DNA from: Parapedobacter pyrenivorans
GTDB taxonomy: Bacteria; Bacteroidota; Bacteroidia; Sphingobacteriales; Sphingobacteriaceae
DNA: 64,000 bases
Assembly (NCBI RefSeq): GCF_014636865.1
Contig: NZ_BMER01000001.1
Span: 2,840,718 to 2,904,717, forward strand
Reading direction: 5' to 3'
Below, one piece after another: positions 25,759 through 33,185 of this stretch (positions are counted from its first letter, which is position 1; every line of letters begins with the position of its first letter). Below the pieces are notes generated by a model, which saw only the letters and a program-made list of their open reading frames with translations, had not been told where the DNA came from and searched no databases. The position numbers were made by a program, and so were the translations under genes.

Positions 25759-27153
25759 TTATTCCGTCGCGTTGGGCATGGGTTGTCGCCGCCACTCCGC
25801 CATGCCGCCCGAGAAATTCTGCACATCTTTGAAACCCAGGGCAGCCAGTAACGACTGGGCAATGGCTGCCCGTGCGCCGCTTTGGCAATGGATAACCAGT
25901 TGTTTGCTCCGATCCAATTCGTCCAGGTGGTCGGCCAGCGTACCGACAAACAGGTTGATGGCCCCCGGTACATGCCCTGCCGCGTATTCAGTGGCGCTGC
26001 GGACATCGACCACTTGCACATCTGCGTTGCCAAGCAACGACCTGAAGGTATCCATGTCGATGATGTTGCGCGTTTCCAATGTAAGCCCGAGGTCATCCAC
26101 GCCAGATATATATCCGAGGATGTTGTCCAGGCCGATGCGCATGAGCTTGCGCGTCAGGTCTTCAACCTGTGCATCGCCGGCCACGAGTACGATCTGTTCG
26201 TGGTACCCCACCAGCCAGCCCACCCATGTGGAGAACGACCGGCTGTTTTCGATGCCGAGGCTTCCGGGGATGGCTCCGGTAGCATGCTTGATTTTGGGAC
26301 GGGTATCAATGATCTTGGCACCGGCCTGGTATGCCGAAAGGAATTGGTCTTTCGTGAGCTTTGGATGCTGCGGTACTTGGGTCAACAGCGGGCGATCCAC
26401 CTTGTTGAGCTTTTTCATCGTAGCAAAATACGTCGGCGGTTCGGGTTGTCCGGTGAGCAGGTAGTCGGTAAACCCCTTTTCGTCGTTTTCGAAACGGAAC
26501 GCCCAGTTCCGTATCAGCTCATACCCTACGGTGGTGCTGGGTACCGCACCGAGCGCTTTTCCACAGGCCGATCCGGCACCATGCCCCGGCCATACCTGTA
26601 CGTAAGGGGGTAGGTTGCTGAATTTCGTCAGCGACTGGAACAATTGGTGTGCACCGATATCCTGTGTCCCAATCAGTCCCGCCGCTTTTTCCAGCAGGTC
26701 CGGCCGGCCAATGTCACCCACGAAGACAAAGTCGCCGGTAAAGAGCATGATCGGCTCGTCCGTGGCCGGATGGTCGCGCAGCAGGAAGCTGATGCTTTCC
26801 GGCGTGTGCCCCGGCGTGTGGATGACCTCCAAAGTGAGGTTGCCCACCTTAATAATGCTGCCATCGCGCAGCCCTTCGTGCGCAAATTGGTACTGCCAAT
26901 CGGGCCCGCCTTCGTCCGAAAGGTACGTCGTTGCCCCGGTGAGTGCGGCGAGTTCGCGTGTGCCGGATAGGAAATCTGCATGGATATGCGTTTCCGCGAC
27001 ATGCGTAATGCGGAGGCCATTCTGCTTTGCAATGTCAAGATAGGTGTCGACGTCGCGCTTGGCATCGATCACGATGGATTCGCCGGTCGCCTGGCACCCG
27101 ATCAAGTAACTACCCTGAGCGAGTGATTGATCATAAATGTGTTGAAAAAACAT
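25759..27153 (-). CDS. MBL-fold persulfide dioxygenase-rhodanese (CstB/ETHE1-like)
   Basis: 464 residues. N-terminal metallo-beta-lactamase domain with T-H-I-H-A-D (55-60), HTPGHTPESI and FTGDFVFVGDIGRPDLL, the pattern of ETHE1-type sulfur dioxygenases that oxidise glutathione or CoA persulfide. Two rhodanese domains follow. The first (KIIDTRPKIKHATGAIPGS) has VAGDAQ where the active loop should be, so it lacks the catalytic cysteine. The second (QVVDVRSATEYAAGHVPGA) keeps the active loop CQSGAR. The enzyme converts sulfane sulfur to sulfite and thiosulfate. Adjacent thiosulfate-type transporters support this role. Confidence 0.9.
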   Translation of the reverse strand: MFFQHIYDQSLAQGSYLIGCQATGESIVIDAKRDVDTYLDIAKQNGLRITHVAETHIHADFLSGTRELAALTGATTYLSDEGGPDWQYQFAHEGLRDGSIIKVGNLTLEVIHTPGHTPESISFLLRDHPATDEPIMLFTGDFVFVGDIGRPDLLEKAAGLIGTQDIGAHQLFQSLTKFSNLPPYVQVWPGHGAGSACGKALGAVPSTTVGYELIRNWAFRFENDEKGFTDYLLTGQPEPPTYFATMKKLNKVDRPLLTQVPQHPKLTKDQFLSAYQAGAKIIDTRPKIKHATGAIPGSLGIENSRSFSTWVGWLVGYHEQIVLVAGDAQVEDLTRKLMRIGLDNILGYISGVDDLGLTLETRNIIDMDTFRSLLGNADVQVVDVRSATEYAAGHVPGAINLFVGTLADHLDELDRSKQLVIHCQSGARAAIAQSLLAALGFKDVQNFSGGMAEWRRQPMPNATE

Positions 27154-27203
27154 AGCTTTTTATTTTATTGAGTCAAAAATTGAGCACGTCACTTTCTACT
27201 TTA

Positions 27204-27704
27204 TTAATGTGGCAAGTTATCCCGCAGTTTACCATACATCCAGGTGCCCGCAATCGCACTGAGCAGCACTACGGCCACCACAGTGGCGCCCGTGCCGATC
27301 TGTACAAACAGTGGGCCCGGACAAGCACCCGTAAGGCCCCAGCCTAGACCGAAGATCAGTCCCCCATAAATCTGGCCTTTGTTGAATTTTTTCGGAGTGA
27401 AGGTGATGGGCTCGCCATAGATGGTCCTGATGTTAAACTTCTTGATCAACCAAACGGACAGGATACCCACGGCTATCGCCGAACCGATGATGCCATACAT
27501 GTGGAACGATTGCAGGCGAAACATTTCCTGGATACGAAACCAGCTGATTACCTCGGCCTTCACGAAGACAATCCCGAATAGGACACCCACGATCAGGTAT
27601 TTGATATTGTGGTACCATTTGTGTTGCAGTTGCGATTCATTGATGCATATGGTATCCTGCGCGCGTATCTCGAAATCCGTATTTCCTGTTGCTGAATTAT
27701 CCAT
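27204..27704 (-). CDS. YeeE/YedE-family sulfur transporter half, DUF6691-like
   Basis: 166 residues, about four membrane helices. Typical segments are YLIVGVLFGIVFVKAEVISWFRIQEMFRLQSFHMYG and GLIFGLGWGLTGACPGPLFVQIG; GLTGACPGP carries the conserved cysteine implicated in thiosulfate relay. The gene follows its partner (27711) with a 6-nt gap, so the two halves probably form a pair equivalent to full-length YeeE/TsuA. It most likely imports thiosulfate or related sulfur species. Confidence 0.88.
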   Translation of the reverse strand: MDNSATGNTDFEIRAQDTICINESQLQHKWYHNIKYLIVGVLFGIVFVKAEVISWFRIQEMFRLQSFHMYGIIGSAIAVGILSVWLIKKFNIRTIYGEPITFTPKKFNKGQIYGGLIFGLGWGLTGACPGPLFVQIGTGATVVAVVLLSAIAGTWMYGKLRDNLPH

Positions 27705-27710
27705 TAGCTG

Positions 27711-28271
27711 TTATCCTAAAATAAATGGTAGAAATAGATTGGCCATCAGAAAGCCGCCGATCATAAAACAGACGGTTGCTACGAGCGAAGGCCATTGCAG
27801 GGTGCTCAGTCCCATGATGGCGTGCCCGCTGGTACACCCTCCGGCATAGCGGGAGCCGAATCCGACGAGGAATCCACCGCCGACCATCATGATGAGCCCT
27901 TGTGCCGATAGCAGGTAATCCCAGTTGTATAGCTGTTTCGGCACCATGCTCGAATAGTCGTTGATGCCATATCCGGCAAGTTCGCCGACAAGGTCGGGAT
28001 CGACCACGATGGGGTTGGGGTCTGCCAATAGCCACATAGCGATGACTCCGCCACCGAAAGCGCCGAGGACGAAAAAAAGATTCCAGAGCTCTTTTCGGTA
28101 ATCGTACTTAAAGAATTTGATGTCTGACGGGAAGCACATCGCACAGGCGTGGCGCAGATTGGCCGAAATACCGAAATGCTTGTTACCGAGAATCAGGAGC
28201 GTGGGCACCGTAAGCCCCACCAACGGGCCGGCGATATACCACGGCCACGGTTGTTTCAACCATTCAATCAT
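27711..28271 (-). CDS. YeeE/YedE-family sulfur transporter half
   Basis: 186 residues with about five membrane helices. Conserved are LRHACAMCFPSDIKFF (paired cysteines near the start) and MMVGGGFLVGFGSRYAGGCTSGHAIMGL, whose CTSGH motif is the hallmark cysteine of YeeE/YedE proteins. Translated just ahead of the second half at 27704. The duplication into two half-size genes is a common Bacteroidota arrangement. Role: uptake of thiosulfate/sulfane sulfur, inferred from family. Confidence 0.9.
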   Translation of the reverse strand: MIEWLKQPWPWYIAGPLVGLTVPTLLILGNKHFGISANLRHACAMCFPSDIKFFKYDYRKELWNLFFVLGAFGGGVIAMWLLADPNPIVVDPDLVGELAGYGINDYSSMVPKQLYNWDYLLSAQGLIMMVGGGFLVGFGSRYAGGCTSGHAIMGLSTLQWPSLVATVCFMIGGFLMANLFLPFILG

Positions 28272-28361
28272 AAACGTTTATTGATTTTTTTATTCATTAT
28301 ACAAAGATACCAGCGATGGTTGCCTCGATTCAGTGACTTCAGTCACCTTCGGATATGATCC

Positions 28362-29183
28362 TTAAAGAAAAAGTTCATTAATTAAAATATAAATGCTCAT
28401 GAAAAGCACAAACCACCCAAAACCTTTCTGCAATTTATATCCCGACACCCTGCCGGAAATCCCATTGCCCACATAGAATCCGAGGACGGCCAGTCCGGTA
28501 ACCAGCAGCAGGAATCCCCATTCGATGGGCATATTGGCGACGTCTCCGGTAAAGCCAAGGAGGGATTTGGCCGCGATGATCACCAGGGAAGTACCCACGG
28601 CCTTTTTCATGGACAGCTTGGTCAGCAGTACCAGCGCGGGGATAATCAAAAAGCCGCCACCGGCGCCAACCAATCCCGTGAGTGTACCGACCAAAACACC
28701 TTCCAACATGATCAAGGGATAATTATACTGGATTTCAGCATCGTCCGGACAGTCCTTACAGGGCTTTTTCCGGATCATGGAGATGGACGCGGCAAACATC
28801 ATTACGGCAAACAACAGCATGATAGCCGTGGGTTTTCCGACGGTAAAATCGCCTATGGTGAAAATCGTATCCGGGATGGCCGGAACTAAAAACTTGCGTG
28901 TGGCATATACCGCGGCTATGGAAGGCATGCCGAAGATAACGGCGGTTTTGACATCCACCAATCCCTTGCGGTATTTGGGCCATGCGCCTACAAGACTCGT
29001 AGCGCCTACGATGAATAGCGAGTAGGCCGTTGCCGTAATGGGAGGGAGGCCAAAAAGATAGACCAGTACAGGCACGGTGAGTATGGAGCCACCACCACCG
29101 ATAAGGCCCAGGGCGATACCGATAAACAATGAAGCGAGATAACCGACAATTTCCATTTTTTTGCGATCGTTGTAAGTAACCAT
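28362..29183 (-). CDS. TauE/SafE-family sulfite/sulfonate exporter
   Basis: 273 residues, about eight membrane helices with the two repeated TauE motifs [20 protein letters not shown] and [20 protein letters not shown] cytosolic loop carries a C-x-x-C pair (KPCKDCPDD). TauE proteins move sulfite or organosulfonates; in sulfur-oxidation operons they are thought to export sulfite produced by the persulfide dioxygenase. It is the first structural gene after the Crp/Fnr regulator (70 nt apart). Confidence 0.9.
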   Translation of the reverse strand: MVTYNDRKKMEIVGYLASLFIGIALGLIGGGGSILTVPVLVYLFGLPPITATAYSLFIVGATSLVGAWPKYRKGLVDVKTAVIFGMPSIAAVYATRKFLVPAIPDTIFTIGDFTVGKPTAIMLLFAVMMFAASISMIRKKPCKDCPDDAEIQYNYPLIMLEGVLVGTLTGLVGAGGGFLIIPALVLLTKLSMKKAVGTSLVIIAAKSLLGFTGDVANMPIEWGFLLLVTGLAVLGFYVGNGISGRVSGYKLQKGFGWFVLFMSIYILINELFL

Positions 29184-29253
29184 CGCAAAGGTCGTCGTCG
29201 GATAGCCCGTTGTCGGTGACTAAGGTCACATGGTTCACATTAAATTGTCATCA

Positions 29254-29904
29254 TCAGTTCCGTAGTTGAATGGAATTGCGCTGGAGTACGACGTTGCCAT
29301 GCTGTTCCATCTTTTTCAGCAACCGCGAAATTACTTCGCGTGAAGAGCCCAAGTCACTGGCAATCTGTTGGTGGGTGGTGTACAGTTCCTTGGAACCATG
29401 CTGTTTACTAAGCTTTTCGAGGTGATAGGACAGCCGTTCGTCCATGCTTTTGAACGCAATATGGTCGATCACCTCCAGCAATTCCTCAAAACGCGAACGA
29501 TAGGTTTCCAACACAAAGTAATACCAGGTTTTGTAGTCACGCATCAGGTCGTCCATCATCGCAATCGGAACCAGCAATGCCGTGGTATCTTCAACGGCAG
29601 TGGCGAGCACTTCACTTTTTTCCTGTTTGGTGGCGCATATCATTGACAGCGCGCAAGCACTGCCCGGTTCCAGGTGGTAAACGAAGAACTCACCACCGTC
29701 GTCTCCCTGCCGATATACTTTGACGAGCCCTCCCACAAGCAGCATGGTGGACTTGAAATATTGCCCGGTCTGCATCAGCTGTTCGCCGGCGGGGAAAGTT
29801 TTAATTGTGCATCCCTTGGCCAAAGCATTTTTAAGTTTCGGTTCGAAATGGCTGAAATAGTTATTTAGGTAGTCTTGTATGATCGCTTTTTGCATGATGG
29901 CCAT
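29254..29904 (-). CDS. Crp/Fnr-family regulator of the sulfur operon
   Basis: 216 residues: cyclic-nucleotide-binding-like barrel (FPAGEQLMQTGQYFKSTMLLVGGLVKVYRQ), dimerisation helix, and a winged HTH (THQQIASDLGSSREVISRLLKKMEQHG). Cysteines occur at about 32 and in SACALSMICATKQ; these could sense persulfide or redox state, but this is speculation. It heads the minus-strand sulfur operon and has a good promoter upstream (29928-29958). Binding sites were not identified. Confidence 0.88.
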   Translation of the reverse strand: MAIMQKAIIQDYLNNYFSHFEPKLKNALAKGCTIKTFPAGEQLMQTGQYFKSTMLLVGGLVKVYRQGDDGGEFFVYHLEPGSACALSMICATKQEKSEVLATAVEDTTALLVPIAMMDDLMRDYKTWYYFVLETYRSRFEELLEVIDHIAFKSMDERLSYHLEKLSKQHGSKELYTTHQQIASDLGSSREVISRLLKKMEQHGNVVLQRNSIQLRN

Positions 29905-29927
29905 TTTATTGCTTAATTTGAGGTTGA

Positions 29928-29958
29928 TAAAGTTACGCGTTTTGAGATGCCAGACAAA
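29928..29958 (-). promoter_or_regulatory. Promoter of the sulfur operon
   Basis: Minus strand: TTTG (plus 29955-29958), 19-nt spacer, TAACTTTA (plus 29928-29935), close to the Bacteroidetes TTTG-N19/20-TAnnTTTG consensus. It ends 23 nt before the Crp/Fnr start codon. Confidence 0.6.
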
Positions 29959-30146
29959 AATTGAAATTCGATGTTGACAAAAATCATTTCATCCGGAAGG
30001 GGACGTGTACATCGCTTTAGAGACCGGGAGGGTTAAAAACCCACAATTGACGTTGTCTATTTAACTCTTAAAGAGTTAATTGCAATAAAATGATGCCAAC
30101 ATTCGTTATACTAGTTTATAATTTAGGTTTATAATTGGTTAGTTAA

Positions 30147-30182
30147 CAAGCCCCGATTCTCCCCGTTTCGGGGCTTTGTTTC
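30147..30182 (+). terminator. CCCCG hairpin terminator, copy 1
   Basis: AAGCCCCG pairs with CGGGGCTT around a 13-nt loop, followed by TGTTT. The stem plus about 30 nt to its left (ATAATTTAGGTTTATAATTGG region) recurs at 51797-51860; a related hairpin lies at 43222-43267. Confidence 0.65.
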
Positions 30183-30393
30183 TTACCGACTCTTATAGCG
30201 ATCATATCTTCTCTTAGTATCTTCAATGGAATCTGAAAGCTAGAATATGAAAAAGTCTCAAGCGACTGCCCTTTCCCCGCTTTTGACAAGCCCTACCTCA
30301 ACAGCTGAATATTAAATTACCAACCGGTCAGACACTCGCAAACCAACCCGTAAAAATCACAAATCATTAACTTGTTATTTTTTTAAATCACTC

Positions 30394-30846
30394 CTATTTA
30401 AGACTTTGTCCTATAGGTAGGTGAGTGCTTAATACAATCCTGTTCCAAAGATTGATGGTAATTACGGCAGCTATAAGATCTGCAATTTGGGCTTCGCTAA
30501 AAAATTGTAAGGCATTGGAATAGGTTTCATCTGATAATCCATTTCGATGGATTAATGTTACTTCTTCCGTTATTGACAACACTACTTTCTCTTCTTCTGT
30601 AAAAATACCCTCAGCTTCTCTCCAGGCATTCAATAGAAAAATACGCTGATTGGTTTCACCATTTTTAATGGCATCTTGAGTGTGAATATTGATACAATAG
30701 GCACAGCCGTTGATTTGTGAAGCACGTATTTTTATAAGTTCTTTGGCTGTCTTGGATATAGATGACTGAGAAGTATAGATTTCTAATCCAACCATCGCTT
30801 TTAGTGCATTTGGAGCCGCTTCCTTAATGTTAAATCGTTTTTGCAT
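30394..30846 (-). CDS. Carboxymuconolactone decarboxylase / AhpD-like protein
   Basis: 150 residues, all-helical, with the AhpD-type redox motif CAYCINIHTQDA (C-x-x-C-x-x-x-H). The surrounding KELIKIRASQINGCAYC and the C-terminal NLWNRIVLSTHLPIG are typical of the family, whose members act as peroxide- or alkylhydroperoxide-related thiol enzymes. It follows a Crp/Fnr-type regulator gene on the same strand (68 nt), a common pairing in Bacteroidota. Confidence 0.9.
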   Translation of the reverse strand: MQKRFNIKEAAPNALKAMVGLEIYTSQSSISKTAKELIKIRASQINGCAYCINIHTQDAIKNGETNQRIFLLNAWREAEGIFTEEEKVVLSITEEVTLIHRNGLSDETYSNALQFFSEAQIADLIAAVITINLWNRIVLSTHLPIGQSLK

Positions 30847-30914
30847 TGTACTATTTTTTTAAAATTGTTCCATACAAAATTGAATAATAAGGAAATGAAA
30901 GAACTTAAACTGGT

Positions 30915-31490
30915 TTAAGAAAGAGGCCTCTTGCGTATTTCGCTTAAATATTCGGGAGTGAAACCCAAATAAGAAGCGATTAAATATTGAGGAACACGTT
31001 GCACAAAATCGGGATGATTTTTAACCGCTTGGAAATAAAATTCTTCTTTCGAAAATGAAAAAAGGAATTTAACACGTTTTTGAGCTGCTGCAAAGGCACG
31101 CTGGTAAATAAAACGGAAATAGCGTTCCATTACCGGAAATTTCTCGAGTAGCTTTTCCTGTTTCTCTTGAGTGATATAAAGCACTAGAGATTTTTCTACA
31201 GCTTGGATATAAAATTCTGTGGGGACGTTGCGTTCATAGGCAAAGTTATCAGTAAGCCACCAAGTTTCAATGGCAAATTCGGTGGTCTGTTCAACTCCTT
31301 TCTCGTTGATGTAAAATTTTCTTAGTAAACCAGTCAATACAAAATAATGATGCCTGCAAATCTGCCCTTCCTCTAATAGATTTTCCTTTTTAGCCACCTC
31401 TTTCGTGTCAAAGAATTTTTTGATTTCTTCAAATTCATCATTAGAAATTTGAACGAACTTTTCTATATGTTGCTGAAATATTAAAGACAT
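30915..31490 (-). CDS. Crp/Fnr-family transcriptional regulator
   Basis: 191 residues: effector barrel (KKFFDTKEVAKKENLLEEGQICRHHYFVLTGLLRKFYI), dimer helix and a degenerate C-terminal HTH (PQYLIASYLGFTPEYLSEIRKR). This short-HTH type is abundant in Bacteroidota and often sits next to the oxidoreductase gene it controls, here the AhpD-like gene. AT-rich relative to the sulfur operon. A minus-strand TATTTTTG (31519-31526) is a candidate -7 box. Confidence 0.9.
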   Translation of the reverse strand: MSLIFQQHIEKFVQISNDEFEEIKKFFDTKEVAKKENLLEEGQICRHHYFVLTGLLRKFYINEKGVEQTTEFAIETWWLTDNFAYERNVPTEFYIQAVEKSLVLYITQEKQEKLLEKFPVMERYFRFIYQRAFAAAQKRVKFLFSFSKEEFYFQAVKNHPDFVQRVPQYLIASYLGFTPEYLSEIRKRPLS

Positions 31491-31677
31491 TAAATGTTAA
31501 TAAATGTGTTGTGAGTAACAAAAATACAAATTAAATCCCTCACTATTAATTACCTTAAGCCAAGCCCCAAAAACTCCTGTTATTCAGAAGGGCCCAACGT
31601 CTCTGTTATACGTGTGGTTGTGCTTTTCGTAATAGCCTTATTGCTCTACACATTGGCTACCTGCGGAGGTAATATAA

Positions 31678-32097
31678 TTACTCAAATAGATCTTCTTTGT
31701 TAAGGCTATTAATTGAATTTTTCCTTGCCCATAGAAAAAATATAAAATGGATAGTTAGGAATATCCCCCAGATAATGGCTGTTGCATAAACCGTTTCTAT
31801 TTGCTCGTACTGCGAATTCAATCCAAAAGCGAACCACAATACGGAAACGCTATTATGAACTAAATATGTGATGAAATGAAATCTGAATCCAACGTCGTAA
31901 ACGGGTAGATACGCTCCATCTTTTCTGCCAAAATAAAGCCCGCCAATGAACATGGCAATTCCGTATGAAACCGCGGACAAAATAATGGCAATTGATGATC
32001 CATCTTCTATTCCAAAGCTCAAAAAGTATCGGAATATTATCGTTAATCCTGTTGCCGTTAGCGCAAATCTTAAAAGACAGGGTGTTATTGCTTTCAT
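31678..32097 (-). CDS. Four-helix membrane protein, PadR partner
   Basis: 139 residues with four membrane helices (about 6-25, 35-55, 70-90, 105-125) and a charged C-terminus. Not recognised as a characterised family. It starts 3 nt after the PadR gene, and PadR regulators are usually cotranscribed with small membrane proteins or exporters that they control. Probably a stress-responsive membrane protein; the substrate, if any, is unknown. Confidence 0.65.
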   Translation of the reverse strand: MKAITPCLLRFALTATGLTIIFRYFLSFGIEDGSSIAIILSAVSYGIAMFIGGLYFGRKDGAYLPVYDVGFRFHFITYLVHNSVSVLWFAFGLNSQYEQIETVYATAIIWGIFLTIHFIFFLWARKNSINSLNKEDLFE

Positions 32098-32100
32098 AAT

Positions 32101-32466
32101 TTATGATTTTAAAAATTTTCTAATTTCCTCTGAATAAAGTAGACTAATGTTTCTGCTTACGAACCGATTAAAAAGCTCATTACCTAAATCTGTTAAATAA
32201 TAATATTTTCTTTCTGGGCCTTTCATTCCTTTTCGCAGTTCGTATTTCAACACGTCGATGTGCTCATACTTTCTCAGCGCACGATACAAACTCTGTTCCT
32301 CGCATGTTATGGTTCCGTTAGATTTCGTTTCCACAAATTCCTTAATTTCCTCAACATATTTTTCACTTTCTCGGAGTGAAAGGAAAATCCATAAGGTAAG
32401 CTGTCCCTTTTTGTACGTATCTTCCCAAGAAGATAGTAGATCCTTTAGTTTTCCTTCATTTCCCAT
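32101..32466 (-). CDS. PadR-family transcriptional regulator
   Basis: 121 residues. The winged HTH is evident in TLWIFLSLRESEKYVEEIKEFVETKSNGTITCEEQSLYRALRKYEHIDVLKYELRKGMKGPERKYYYLTDLG, of which LYRALRKYE and GPERKYYYLTDLG are the PadR signature segments. It is the first gene of a two-gene operon and has a 33-bp perfect palindrome only 7 nt before its start codon, pointing to autoregulation. Confidence 0.88.
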   Translation of the reverse strand: MGNEGKLKDLLSSWEDTYKKGQLTLWIFLSLRESEKYVEEIKEFVETKSNGTITCEEQSLYRALRKYEHIDVLKYELRKGMKGPERKYYYLTDLGNELFNRFVSRNISLLYSEEIRKFLKS

Positions 32467-32473
32467 ATTGTTG

Positions 32474-32506
32474 CATTTGTATTATACAAGTTGTATAATA
32501 CAAATG
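32474..32506. promoter_or_regulatory. 33-bp perfect palindrome, likely PadR operator
   Basis: Arms of 16 nt, CATTTGTATTATACAA and its exact reverse complement, separated by one G. It lies 7 nt upstream of padR and would overlap its transcription start. Length and perfection exceed chance expectation in this AT-rich region; the TATACAA/TTGTATA core resembles known PadR sites. Confidence 0.75.
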
Positions 32507-33185
32507 TAGTACTAATTTTTGGTTTTCAAAATAGTTGGTGTTTTTTTCAAATATGTGCTGTCCGATTTACGGCTGGTCGAAGACACACATATCAAGCTGC
32601 GAGACCATCGGCAACGCAAAAGGTCGTGATACTTGCCACGCATGTGAATCTGCATCCGCCGGCAGAAAAATCAAATAGGTGTAGTGTTTTCTATCTTAAG
32701 CCACTAACTCTGGAAAGAAAAGTTTTCAATGTTGGCGCAGACTAAGTGAGCAACGATTTTTACCGGATAGGTAACTTATCACTAAAATGCCGCCAGCGAT
32801 TCTCACTAAAATGCCGTCACTAATATAGCCCCTAACCCATTGGATCGGACCCCTCCCCGTACTCAGGAGTCTTCGTTGTCGGCCAAAAAGCTAAATAATT
32901 CCATTTGCAATTTTGGTAATCCGCTATCCATTTCTTTTTAGCTTTGCTACCCTTGTTTTTGATAAGTTCTTGCGTTTAATATAAACAACACCCATTTTTC
33001 CCATCGCTAAAAGTAGAATTGATTTTGTGTTTCTATAATGTGTATAGTTTATATGTTTTGATTTAAATAAAACAAAGAAATAAAGAAGATTTCACGCATT
33101 AAAGTTAAAATACACTGGCGCGCATAATCGGAGTTTAGCGACGTAAAACAAAGGTCAAGTATGAAAATTAAAAGATGCCTACACA
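32507..33185. other. Gene-poor AT-rich stretch
   Basis: No convincing gene. Short frames exist on both strands (for example a minus-strand 42-codon frame ending at 32567 with QLDMCVFDQP) but none is recognised. It holds a 24-bp tandem direct repeat (32779-32816) and a partial copy of the double-hairpin element (32827-32853). It probably represents the remains of an insertion or deletion. Confidence 0.5.
32779..32816. repeat. Tandem direct repeat TCACTAAAATGCCG
   Basis: The 14-mer TCACTAAAATGCCG occurs at 32779 and again at 32803, a 24-bp period. Spaced short repeats of this kind resemble the terminal repeats of IS21-like elements, but no transposase is present. Confidence 0.45.

Larger units (their letters stand above)
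29905..30393. other. Intergenic region between sulfur regulator and AhpD-like gene
   Basis: No gene recognised. It contains the promoter of the Crp/Fnr gene (29928-29958), the perfect palindrome TTAACTCTT-A-AAGAGTTAA (30061-30079) without a following T-run, and the CCCCG terminator (30147-30182). On the minus strand an 18-codon tail (30192-30248) ending RRYDRYKSR-stop precedes the terminator; RYKSR recurs in the same place at 43276, so this is probably the scar of a gene end. Confidence 0.5.

Noticed and set aside
23736-26613. Long plus-strand open frames (up to about 260 codons) opposite the P-type ATPase and MBL-rhodanese genes
   Set aside because: They are antisense shadows in GC-rich genes; the minus-strand proteins carry complete family motifs and the plus-strand translations show none.
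32491-32745. 84-codon plus-strand frame
   Set aside because: Starts inside the PadR palindrome, has unusual composition and no motif; the complementary strand also has only short frames.
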